A DNA stretch of 64,000 bases from Ruegeria sediminis (GTDB lineage Bacteria; Pseudomonadota; Alphaproteobacteria; Rhodobacterales; Rhodobacteraceae): assembly GCF_005938215.1 (NCBI RefSeq), contig NZ_VCPD01000003.1, positions 248,001 through 312,000 on the forward strand, written 5' to 3'. Every line of letters starts with the position of its first letter. Positions within the stretch are counted from its first letter, which is position 1. Of this stretch, positions 1 to 7,134 are shown piece by piece. The notes beneath the pieces are model-generated. The model made no database searches, was not told the DNA's origin, and saw only the letters and a list, made by a program, of their open reading frames with translations. The position numbers and the translations under genes are program-made.

Positions 1-1
1 A

Positions 2-730
2 CACTACGGACCCGAACAGATGATCCTGTCGGCAGCGGGAGCCGTCGACCACGACATGCTCGTGAAGCTGTCCGAAGAGATGTTCGGGCACCTGAAGCCC
101 CGCAAGGGGCTGATCGCGGAGCCCGCCCGCTTTACCGGCGGTGAAGCGCGGCACGAGAAGGCGCTGGAGCAGGCGCATTTCGCGCTGGCCCTGGAAAGCC
201 CCGGTTACCGTGACGACGCGATTTACACGGCGCAGATTTATTCCTCGGCCCTCGGCGGCGGCATGTCCTCGCGCCTGTTCCAGGAAGTGCGCGAAGTGCG
301 CGGCCTCTGCTACACGATCTTCGCGCAGACCGGCGCCTATGCAGATACCGGCACCACGACCATCTACGCGGGAACCTCGGCGGGCCAGGTCGCGGAACTG
401 GCCGGCATAACCATCGACGAGATGAAGCGCGCTGCCGAGGACATGACCCCCGAAGAGGTCGCCCGCGCCCGCGCCCAGATGAAGGCCGGGATGCTGATGG
501 GGCTGGAAAGCCCCTCGAACCGGGCCGAGCGCCTGGCGCGCCTGGTGCAGATCTGGGGCAAGGTGCCCTCGCTCGAGGAGACCATCGCGCGGATCGACGC
601 GGTAACCACGGGCCAGGTGCGCGATTTCGCCGAAGAGATGGCCGTCAAGGCGCCGGCTGCACTGGCGCTCTACGGGCCGGTCTCGACCGCACCGACGCTC
701 GCAGAGTTGCAGGAGAGGCGTGCGGCGTGA
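2..730 (+). CDS. M16 family zinc metallopeptidase, C-terminal part (5' end outside window)
   Basis: The reading frame is open from the first bases, so this is the last 242 residues of a longer protein. It carries the typical second M16 half: the stretch GGGMSSRLFQEVRE followed by RGLCY matches the substrate-grip region of mitochondrial-processing-peptidase/PqqL-like proteins. The zinc motif HxxEH would lie in the missing N-terminal half, so catalytic competence cannot be judged. In Rhodobacterales such genes often occur as tandem catalytic and non-catalytic pairs, and this copy could be either. The stop overlaps the next gene's start, so the two are probably co-transcribed. Confidence 0.85.
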   Translation, partial: HYGPEQMILSAAGAVDHDMLVKLSEEMFGHLKPRKGLIAEPARFTGGEARHEKALEQAHFALALESPGYRDDAIYTAQIYSSALGGGMSSRLFQEVREVRGLCYTIFAQTGAYADTGTTTIYAGTSAGQVAELAGITIDEMKRAAEDMTPEEVARARAQMKAGMLMGLESPSNRAERLARLVQIWGKVPSLEETIARIDAVTTGQVRDFAEEMAVKAPAALALYGPVSTAPTLAELQERRAA

Positions 731-1314
731 TGCTTCTGGGCCGGCGTAAGCTGAAACTCGAAACCGAACGGCTTAGCCTGCGCCCGCCCGTCCACTCCGA
801 CTTCCAGGACTGGGCGGCGCTGCGGCGCGCGTCCCAGGGTTTCCTGACGCCTTGGGAGCCCAGCTGGGCCAATGACCATCTAAGCCGCAAGGCCTTCACC
901 AACCGGGTCTACTGGGCGCAACGGTCGGTGGCGAACGGTTCGGCCATTCCGCTGTTCCTGTTCCGGCGCGAGGATGACGTGCTGGTCGGCGCGATTACGC
1001 TGGACAATATCCGGCGCGGCCCGGCGCAGGCCGGAACGCTTGGATACTGGACCGGCGAATCCTTTGCCCGGCAGGGTTACATGCGCGAGGCGATCGGGGC
1101 CTTGGTCCACCATGCCTTCACCCGCCTGGACCTGAGCCGGATCGAGGCCGCCTGCCTGCCCGAGAACCTGGCTTCGCGCGGGCTGCTGGAAAGCTCCGGG
1201 TTCAAGTACGAGGGCGTGGCGCAGTCCTACCTGCAGATCAACGGACGCTGGAGGACGCATGTGCTATATGCCAGCTTGCGATCCGACCGCCGCGGCAAGA
1301 CGGATGTGGGTTAG
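727..1314 (+). CDS. GNAT acetyltransferase, RimJ/RimL type
   Basis: Predicted N-acetyltransferase of about 194 residues, similar in layout to enzymes that acetylate the N-terminus of ribosomal proteins. It opens with LETERLSLRPP, the usual first strand of the RimJ/RimL family. It continues with the acetyl-CoA-binding turn around ARQGYMREAI and the C-terminal NLASRGLLESSGFKYEG block. Two starts are possible: GTG at 727 and ATG at 730. Either overlaps the stop of the upstream peptidase gene, which points to translational coupling. The true acceptor (ribosomal protein or a small molecule) cannot be read from sequence. Confidence 0.88.
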   Translation: MMLLGRRKLKLETERLSLRPPVHSDFQDWAALRRASQGFLTPWEPSWANDHLSRKAFTNRVYWAQRSVANGSAIPLFLFRREDDVLVGAITLDNIRRGPAQAGTLGYWTGESFARQGYMREAIGALVHHAFTRLDLSRIEAACLPENLASRGLLESSGFKYEGVAQSYLQINGRWRTHVLYASLRSDRRGKTDVG

Positions 1315-1332
1315 GTGGCTCCGGCCGGGCCA

Positions 1333-1383
1333 TCAGGGCGCTGCCCCGAACCCCGGGGTATTTCCGGCCAGATGAACAAGGGG
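1333..1383. repeat. Candidate Rhodobacteraceae-type intergenic element
   Basis: The intergenic stretch holds CCCCG-AACCC-CGGGG (a 5-bp stem with a 5-nt loop) followed by TATTTCC and a purine-rich tail. From memory, motifs of the form CCCCGGG(G/A)TATTT recur between genes in many Rhodobacteraceae genomes. I see only this copy in the window, so repeat status is inferred. It could instead act as a weak terminator for the acetyltransferase gene. Confidence 0.3.
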
Positions 1384-1419
1384 ACGTGACTTGGCCCGTT
1401 GTCGCGCTAAACTCGGGTC

Positions 1420-2238
1420 ATGTGGCGGCTTCTGTTGGCAATGGTACTGGCCTCGAGCGGCGCGGCGGCGCAGGAGCGGCGGCCGAGCCACTGCATCGCC
1501 ATTGCCGACGCCGCACCGGGGATCGAATATCTTCACAAGGCGGGCTGGCAGGATCCGGTGCCCGAATTCTCGGTGCGGATCAGCTACGTCGCTCATGCCT
1601 CGTTTCTGATCCAGACGCGTGGCGGGCTGAACGCAGTCACGGACTTCACCGGTTTCATCGGCAGTGCCGCCCTTATCCCTGACGTGGTGACCATGAACCA
1701 CGCGCACGAAACCCATTGGACCGCGCATCCCGATCCGGCGATACCGCATGTGCTGCAAGGATGGGGGCCGTTCGGCGAGGGCATAGAGCACCATCTGGAT
1801 CTCGGAGAGATGCTGATCCGGAACGTGTCCACCGACATCCGTTCGATCTATGGCGGCGTCGAGGCGCGCGGAAACTCCATCTTTGTCTTCGAGGTCGAGG
1901 GGCTCTGCATCGGTCACCTGGGGCATCTGCACCATATCCCGAGCGACGAACAGTTCGCGGCGCTGGGCAGGCTGGACGTGGTGATGGCCGCAGTGGATGG
2001 CGGCACGACCATGCCGCTGCCGGAGATGATCGCGGTGCTCCAGCGCCTGAAAAGTTCGGTGATCATTCCGATGCACTGGTTCTCGGGCTATTCCCTGCAG
2101 CGCTTCCTGTCCGGTGTCCGCAACGATTTCGCAATCCGCCGCGACGGAGTTTCCCACATCGAGGTCTCGCTGCGCAGCCTGCCGGACCGGCCCACGGTGG
2201 TCGTGCTGGAGCCGCGTTTTCTCATCGAGCAGGATTAA
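1420..2238 (+). CDS. Exported metallo-beta-lactamase-fold protein
   Basis: A 272-residue protein starting with a probable signal peptide (about residues 1-20, ending near GAAAQE). The body looks like an UlaG-type MBL-fold hydrolase. It has SYVAHASFLIQT (first strand and His), a metal-motif-like NHAHETH, HLGHLHH and a late MHWF. In the canonical HxHxDH motif the Asp is replaced by Thr here (HAHETH), which may change metal loading or activity. The substrate is unknown. It lies 37 bp upstream of the FAD oxidase on the same strand, and they may be co-transcribed. Confidence 0.75.
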   Translation: MWRLLLAMVLASSGAAAQERRPSHCIAIADAAPGIEYLHKAGWQDPVPEFSVRISYVAHASFLIQTRGGLNAVTDFTGFIGSAALIPDVVTMNHAHETHWTAHPDPAIPHVLQGWGPFGEGIEHHLDLGEMLIRNVSTDIRSIYGGVEARGNSIFVFEVEGLCIGHLGHLHHIPSDEQFAALGRLDVVMAAVDGGTTMPLPEMIAVLQRLKSSVIIPMHWFSGYSLQRFLSGVRNDFAIRRDGVSHIEVSLRSLPDRPTVVVLEPRFLIEQD

Positions 2239-2275
2239 GGCTTGCCGGGCGCATGCGCTTGGGCAAGGAAGGGAC

Positions 2276-3700
2276 ATGGATCTGAACCCCGCCGATGAGA
2301 AATTTGCCGCGCGTCTGCTGGAGCGTCTTCCGCAGGACGTTCTGCGCCCGGTCGATGCGCGGTATCTGGAAGAACCCCGTGGCCGGTATTCCGGACAGGC
2401 CGGTGTGTTGGCCTTGCCCCGGCGGGTCGAGGAGGTCGCCGTACTGGTTGGCGCCGCTGCCGAGGCAAGGGTGCCGGTGGTGCCCTACGGGGGCGGCACC
2501 GGCCTGGTGGGCGGGCAGGTAATGCCGTCAAGTCCAGCGCCTCTGGTGATTTCGCTGGAACGCATGGCCGCGATCCGCAGCGTGCATCCGGCTGAAAACG
2601 TGCTGGTGGCCGAAGCCGGCGCCGTTCTGGCGGACGTGCAGGCCGCTGCGCGGGAAGTGAACAGGTTGTTTCCCTTGTCGCTGGCCGCCGAAGGTTCCTG
2701 CCGGATCGGCGGCAATCTTTCGACCAACGCCGGTGGCGTCAACGTGCTGCGCTATGGCAATGCACGGGATTTGTGCCTTGGGCTGGAAGCGGTTCTGCCG
2801 AACGGAGAGATCTGGCACGGTCTGACCCGGCTGAGGAAGGACAACACCGGCTACGACTTGCGGAACCTGCTGATCGGAGCCGAGGGAACGCTGGGCATCA
2901 TCACCGCCGCTGCGCTCAAGCTGTATCCGGTGCCCGCGAGGATCGGCACGGCGGTCTTCGTGGTGCCCTCGCCGGAGGCCGCGCTGGACTTGCTGGCATT
3001 GACGCGCGACAGGGTCGGAGAGGGTGTCAGCGCCTTTGAGTTGATCCATCGGCAGGGCCTTGAATTCCTGGCCGAGGTGCTGCCGACCGTGCGACAGCCG
3101 TTCGCCGAACGGCCCGAGTGGTGCGTTCTGGCCGAGTTGGGGTTGCCTGCCGGCCTTGACCCTATGGCCGTACTCGAGAGCGTGTTCGAGGACGCGGCCG
3201 CGAAGGATCTGGTGCGGGACGGGGTGATCGCCCAATCGCAGGCGCAGCGGCAGGAACTCTGGTCGGTCCGCGAACACATTCCTGAAGCAAACCGCCTGAT
3301 CGGATCGATTTCCAGCCACGACATTTCGGTCCCGATAACCGCCATTCCGGAGTTCATTCGCCGCGGTGCTGAGGCCGTGGCGGCCATCGGGCCGTTCCGC
3401 ATCAATTGCTTCGGCCATGTCGGAGATGGCAATCTGCACTTCAACGTGTTTCCCGAGAAGGGCGGCAGCCGCGATCGGCACGAAAACCGGCGTGATGCGG
3501 TGAAACGCGCCGTGCATGACCTAGTCCATGAACTGGGCGGGTCGGTCAGCGCGGAACACGGCATCGGCAGGATGAAGGTCGAGGATCTGGAACGTTATGG
3601 CGACCCGGCCCGGCTGGCTGCCATGCGGGCCATCAAAGCCGCTCTCGATCCGGCGGGGATCATGAATCCGGGCGCGGTGCTGCGCGTTTCTGACACCTGA
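2276..3700 (+). CDS. FAD-linked oxidase, GlcD/D-lactate dehydrogenase type
   Basis: A flavoprotein of 474 residues expected to oxidise a 2-hydroxy acid such as D-lactate, glycolate or D-2-hydroxyglutarate. The N-terminal PCMH-type FAD domain shows VPYGGGTGLVGG and NLSTNAGGVNVLRYG. The C-terminal FAD-oxidase domain shows FGHVGDGNLHFNV and SAEHGIG with the expected His residues. An in-frame start exists at 2114 inside the upstream gene, but the ATG at 2276 follows GGAAGGGAC and gives the family length. No glcE/glcF partner genes are adjacent, so this is probably a single-subunit enzyme. The exact substrate is not decidable. Confidence 0.9.
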   Translation: MDLNPADEKFAARLLERLPQDVLRPVDARYLEEPRGRYSGQAGVLALPRRVEEVAVLVGAAAEARVPVVPYGGGTGLVGGQVMPSSPAPLVISLERMAAIRSVHPAENVLVAEAGAVLADVQAAAREVNRLFPLSLAAEGSCRIGGNLSTNAGGVNVLRYGNARDLCLGLEAVLPNGEIWHGLTRLRKDNTGYDLRNLLIGAEGTLGIITAAALKLYPVPARIGTAVFVVPSPEAALDLLALTRDRVGEGVSAFELIHRQGLEFLAEVLPTVRQPFAERPEWCVLAELGLPAGLDPMAVLESVFEDAAAKDLVRDGVIAQSQAQRQELWSVREHIPEANRLIGSISSHDISVPITAIPEFIRRGAEAVAAIGPFRINCFGHVGDGNLHFNVFPEKGGSRDRHENRRDAVKRAVHDLVHELGGSVSAEHGIGRMKVEDLERYGDPARLAAMRAIKAALDPAGIMNPGAVLRVSDT

Positions 3701-3715
3701 CCAAAACGAAGGGGC

Positions 3716-3732
3716 AGGCGCGTCACGCGCCT
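3716..3732 (-). terminator. Hairpin between convergent oxidase and apt genes
   Basis: AGGCGCG-TCA-CGCGCCT forms a perfect 7-bp stem whose loop contains the apt stop codon. On the minus strand it is followed by GCCCCTTCGTTTTGG, a poor U-tract. It may serve as a weak terminator for apt. The assignment rests on structure and position only. Confidence 0.35.
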
Positions 3733-4262
3733 TCGAATTCGCACAGGACATGGACGTCCATGCCCATGTCTTCCAGCACCTTGCGCCCGCCAAGCTCGGG
3801 CAGATCGACGATGAAGGCGCAGGAGACGATCTCGCCGCGCAAGCGCTGGATCAGCTTGATGCCCGCCGCCGCAGTTCCGCCGGTGGCGATGAGGTCGTCC
3901 ACGACCAGTATCTTTTCACCGGGCTGGATGGCGTCGTCGTGGATCTCGACGATCGCCTCGCCGTATTCCAGCTTGTAGTCCTGGCTGATCGTGGTTCCCG
4001 GCAGTTTGCCCTTCTTGCGGATCGGCACGAAACCGACACTGAGCTGGTGGGCGATCGCTCCGCCCAGGATGAATCCGCGGGCTTCAAGGCCGACGACCTT
4101 GTCGATCCGCTCTCCGGCATAGGGATGCAGCATCTGGTCGATCGCCATGCGGAAACCCCGCGCGTCGGCGAACAAGGTCGTCACATCGCGAAACATTATT
4201 CCTTCATGAGGAAAATCGACGATGGTGCGGATATAGTCCCGGACCGTTTTGTTGCTGGGCAT
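3723..4262 (-). CDS. apt: Adenine phosphoribosyltransferase
   Basis: Converts adenine plus PRPP to AMP in the purine salvage pathway, in the cytoplasm. The 179-residue length and the PRPP-binding loop [16 protein letters not shown] are diagnostic, and [12 protein letters not shown] and the FRDVTTLF N-terminal block match the family. An upstream in-frame start (4307) would add 15 non-conserved residues, so the ATG at 4262 ([10 protein letters not shown]) is preferred. The MTA phosphorylase gene about 1.2 kb upstream on the same strand releases adenine, the substrate of this enzyme, so the cluster makes metabolic sense. Confidence 0.95.
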   Translation of the reverse strand: MPSNKTVRDYIRTIVDFPHEGIMFRDVTTLFADARGFRMAIDQMLHPYAGERIDKVVGLEARGFILGGAIAHQLSVGFVPIRKKGKLPGTTISQDYKLEYGEAIVEIHDDAIQPGEKILVVDDLIATGGTAAAGIKLIQRLRGEIVSCAFIVDLPELGGRKVLEDMGMDVHVLCEFEGA

Positions 4263-4332
4263 GCACACCCCCTGATGTGTCGGATTACCGGTCGGTGTTT
4301 GACCCAACGTGGCCCGTCATGCAAGGGGTTGC

Positions 4333-4467
4333 CTATTTGCGGCGCTTGGCGACCATGTTGGGCAGGCTGAAATAGCTGTACAGCCCATCCGGCAACCACG
4401 ACAGATGTGGCCTACGCCAGTTGCGCTGGTCCCGTAATAGAATTGCCTGTGCAGCATGAAGATTCAT
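4333..4467 (-). CDS. Small 44-aa basic protein (hypothetical)
   Basis: A short frame, too short for most gene callers, reading MNLHAAQAIL and ending VAKRRK. It is preceded by AAGAAGGATACGGCA, a good ribosome-binding site about 9 nt before the ATG. It fills the gap between apt and the divergent RHH-like gene. It is rich in Arg, Trp and Tyr, with no membrane segment. I do not recognise it. Coding status is supported only by the ribosome-binding site and the lack of other content. Confidence 0.4.
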   Translation of the reverse strand: MNLHAAQAILLRDQRNWRRPHLSWLPDGLYSYFSLPNMVAKRRK

Positions 4468-4512
4468 TGCCGTATCCTTCTTGCCGTAGATGAGCATCTA
4501 GTATTTACAATC

Positions 4513-4529
4513 TATATACCATGTATATA
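4513..4529. promoter_or_regulatory. Perfect 7-bp inverted repeat, candidate operator
   Basis: TATATAC-CAT-GTATATA is a perfect palindrome with a 3-nt centre, placed 29 bp before the start of the small RHH-like gene at 4559. Its size fits a site bound by a dimeric ribbon-helix-helix protein, so autoregulation is a reasonable inference. The A+T content is strikingly high against the surrounding GC-rich DNA. Confidence 0.4.
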
Positions 4530-4558
4530 CAAAGGTGCCGGACTAGTTCAAGCCATGG

Positions 4559-4747
4559 ATGGGGCGCGAAAGCGTGGGACACAAGGACGGGAAGGCTTCG
4601 ACCAAGAAAAACAGCCAGTTGATCTTGCGTTTGGACAAAGGTGAACGCGATGCCTTTGTCGAACTTTGCAAGCAACTGGACACGTCGGCGGCGCGCGAGA
4701 TCCGGCGTTTCATTCGCGGCTTCATGAAGGAACATTCCAAGGATTGA
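4559..4747 (+). CDS. Small 62-aa ribbon-helix-helix-like protein
   Basis: A 62-residue basic protein. The middle (SQLILRLDKGERDAFVELC, then STAAREIRRFIRGFM-like helices) has the pattern of a short beta strand followed by two amphipathic helices. That is the shape of Arc/CopG-type DNA-binding proteins. No toxin gene is adjacent, since the next gene is a convergent LysE-type exporter, so an antitoxin role is not supported. The palindrome just upstream suggests it binds its own promoter region. Family assignment is by pattern only. Confidence 0.6.
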   Translation: MGRESVGHKDGKASTKKNSQLILRLDKGERDAFVELCKQLDTSAAREIRRFIRGFMKEHSKD

Positions 4748-4754
4748 TCCGGGT

Positions 4755-5384
4755 TCAGGCGGGCCGACGCAGAACCGCCGTCGCAACTCCCATCCCGATC
4801 AGTGCGACCCCGCCAAGCCGGGTCAGGCCGTTTACGACATTTGCGCGCCCGATCACCAGGCGCAGCCGGTCCGCCAGAAACGCATAGGCCAGCGCGTTGA
4901 TCCATGCGAGGCCGACGAATGTGGCGATGAGAATGGCAAATTGAGGCATCAGCGGCTCTGCCGGCCGCAGGAATTGCGGCACGAAGGCAATGAAGAAGGC
5001 GATGGACTTGGGATTCAGTGCGGTAACTGCGGCAGCGTGATAGAAGACGCTGTGCGGTGTGACATCGCGTTTTTTCTTGACCGTTCTCAACCCGCTCGTG
5101 GGCGCGCTGCGCAGCAACTTGATACCCAACCAGACCAGATATGCCGCGCCGACCCACTTCAGCACGGAAAACAGCGTAGCCGACGCAAGAACCAGCGCAC
5201 CTAGCCCCAATAGAGAGGCCGTCATGGCGACGAGGTCTCCCAAGGCCACGCCCGAAGCCGAGGCGACGGCGACGCTGCGACCCTTGGACAGCGCATAGCT
5301 GAGAACCAGCAGAACCGTCGGCCCGGGTATCAGCAGCAAGGCGGTCGAGGCGGCCACGAAGGCGAGCCAGAGTTCCAGTGGCAT
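4755..5384 (-). CDS. LysE/RhtB family amino-acid exporter
   Basis: An inner-membrane protein of 209 residues with about six hydrophobic segments. The N-terminal signature LLLIPGPTVLLVLSYALSKG is typical of LysE/RhtB proteins, as is LNPKSIAFFIAFVPQF in the middle. Such proteins export amino acids or derivatives (homoserine lactone, threonine, lysine, cysteine), and the substrate cannot be told from sequence. It sits between the MTA phosphorylase and apt genes on the same strand. No link to methionine salvage is shown beyond position. Confidence 0.9.
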   Translation of the reverse strand: MPLELWLAFVAASTALLLIPGPTVLLVLSYALSKGRSVAVASASGVALGDLVAMTASLLGLGALVLASATLFSVLKWVGAAYLVWLGIKLLRSAPTSGLRTVKKKRDVTPHSVFYHAAAVTALNPKSIAFFIAFVPQFLRPAEPLMPQFAILIATFVGLAWINALAYAFLADRLRLVIGRANVVNGLTRLGGVALIGMGVATAVLRRPA

Positions 5385-5456
5385 GGGTCCATCCTGTGGC
5401 AGCTGCCGAAAACTGGCCGCTCGCGCAGCAGCCTGTCAAGCCGGGCGTGATTGCGC

Positions 5457-6329
5457 CTACAAGACCCGGCCCGCGACGGCGTCCAGTCTTGCCAAAACCT
5501 GCGGGTCGCGTTTTTCCGGCGCCGTCAGCATCGCGAAGTCCAGCGCGCGGTCGCAGCCATGCGGGCAGGGCGTGCGCTCGGGCCCCAGCAGGGCGGGCAG
5601 CCCCTTGACCAGGGCGCGGCCCTTCTCGGCATTGCCGGTCAGGGTCGCGATGATGGCGGCCACATCGACTTCGCCGTGATCGGGGTGCCAGCTGTCATAG
5701 TCGGTGACCATGGCTATCGAGGCATAGCAAAGCTCGGCTTCGCGGGCGAGCTTGGCTTCGGGCATGTTGGTCATGCCGATCACGTCGGCGCCCCAATGCT
5801 CGCGGTACATACGGGATTCCGCCAGCGTCGAGAATTGCGGGCCTTCCATCGCAAGGTAGGTGCCACCGCGATGGATCGTGATGCCTGCGGCCCGGCCCGC
5901 GGTCTCGCAGGCGTCGGAAAGCCGCGGGCAGGTCGGCTCGGCCAAGCTGACATGGGCGACGCAACCTGTGCCGAAAAAGCTTTTGTCCCGGGCGAAGGTG
6001 CGGTCGATGAACTGATCCACGATCACGAAATCGCCCGGCGCCATATGTTCCCGGAACGAACCACAGGCCGAAGCCGAGATCACATCCGTCACGCCAAGGC
6101 GTTTCAGCGCGTCGATGTTGGCGCGGTAGGGGACATCGGTCGGAGAATGGACATGGCCGCGACCGTGGCGCGGCAGAAACGCCATCTCGACGCCGCCAAG
6201 CGCGCCGGTCAGGATCTGGTCCGAGGGCGTCCCCCAAGGGGTATCGACCGTCACCCATTCGGCGTTCTCGAGCCCGTCGATGTCATAGATGCCGGATCCG
6301 CCGATGACGGCGATTTTCGTACGGGTCAC
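5457..6329 (-). CDS. mtnP: S-methyl-5'-thioadenosine phosphorylase
   Basis: Cleaves 5'-methylthioadenosine, a by-product of polyamine synthesis, with phosphate to adenine and methylthioribose-1-phosphate. The 290-residue protein begins with the family hallmark KIAVIGGSGIYDIDGL. It contains PRHGRGHVHSP, ISASACGSFRE and the nucleoside-binding block MEGPQFSTLAESRMYR. The start is a GTG at 6329 behind CAGGGAG, because an open frame further upstream lacks family similarity. The released adenine can be recycled by the nearby apt gene. Confidence 0.94.
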   Translation of the reverse strand: MTRTKIAVIGGSGIYDIDGLENAEWVTVDTPWGTPSDQILTGALGGVEMAFLPRHGRGHVHSPTDVPYRANIDALKRLGVTDVISASACGSFREHMAPGDFVIVDQFIDRTFARDKSFFGTGCVAHVSLAEPTCPRLSDACETAGRAAGITIHRGGTYLAMEGPQFSTLAESRMYREHWGADVIGMTNMPEAKLAREAELCYASIAMVTDYDSWHPDHGEVDVAAIIATLTGNAEKGRALVKGLPALLGPERTPCPHGCDRALDFAMLTAPEKRDPQVLARLDAVAGRVL

Positions 6330-6403
6330 GCGATTACTCCCTGCTGAGCCTTTTTCCTGTGGAATTTCTGCGGACCGGAGCCGGAATTGGCAAGGGCAAA
6401 GGC

Positions 6404-6964
6404 TTATCCGCCCTGCCTGACGAGGCCGCGGGCACGGGATTGGTCCAGGAAATCTGCCCAGGCTTCGCCGAACTCGCCAAGCGGCCAGGTCAGGTCTTGA
6501 GCCTGCCCGTTGCGGTCGCGGAACGTGAAACGGTAGGCGCCGCCGTCTTGCATCGCGGCGATCAGCTCCTGCGCCTGTTCCCCGTCGAACTCGCAGCCAA
6601 GCCCGGTCAGGCATCCGGGGCGGCGGGTGCGCCAGCGCGTGTCGCCAGCCGCCTCGATCCGGAAGCCATTGGGCGAAAACAACGTGCCCGGCTCCATTCC
6701 GAACGCGACCTTGAAGCCGGAAGGTTCCGGCGTGATGAAAAGGAATTGAGCAGCGAAATTCGGGCGCGGCGAAAAGACGTCTACCCGGCGGATGTAGCAT
6801 CTCTGCCTCAACGCGCCGCTCTCTTCGCGTTCGTCGCACATGGAATTCCAGATGCCGAAGATCTGGTGATGCGTCACACGCCAGTTGCCGGGAGTGTCGT
6901 TGCCTTGCATGTCCTGTGCCAGGGCGGGCGAGACTAAGAAAAGGAAAACAAGAATCCAGCGCAT
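6404..6964 (-). CDS. Periplasmic protein, IalB-like
   Basis: A 186-residue exported protein with a clean signal peptide (MRWILVFLFLVSPALAQD). The mature part has WRVTHHQIFG, paired cysteines (MCDE, RQRCYI, GCLTGLGCEF) and an FLFITPEPSG-type strand. This resembles the invasion-associated locus B family of alphaproteobacteria. Despite the family name, members are widespread in non-pathogens, and the molecular role is not established. The ATG at 6964 is chosen because it places the signal peptide at the N-terminus. An in-frame TTG at 7000 is less likely. Confidence 0.7.
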   Translation of the reverse strand: MRWILVFLFLVSPALAQDMQGNDTPGNWRVTHHQIFGIWNSMCDEREESGALRQRCYIRRVDVFSPRPNFAAQFLFITPEPSGFKVAFGMEPGTLFSPNGFRIEAAGDTRWRTRRPGCLTGLGCEFDGEQAQELIAAMQDGGAYRFTFRDRNGQAQDLTWPLGEFGEAWADFLDQSRARGLVRQGG

Positions 6965-7134
6965 GCCGAAAGAGATGCCGACCGTCCTGCCTCCGTTCAA
7001 ATCACGTTGCCGAGAGGTTGTTTGTTATGCGCACAGCGCATGGCAGTATCCCGCATGGTGCGGTGGCTCAAGGGGACCGCAGAGGGTACAAGGCCCCTTC
7101 GCGCGAAAACCGACCTTACCGACAGGACCGTCCA

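Noticed and set aside
4559..5384. Toxin-antitoxin pair (RHH protein plus neighbour)
   Set aside because: The neighbour is a convergent LysE-type exporter, not a toxin, and the gene has no overlapping partner.
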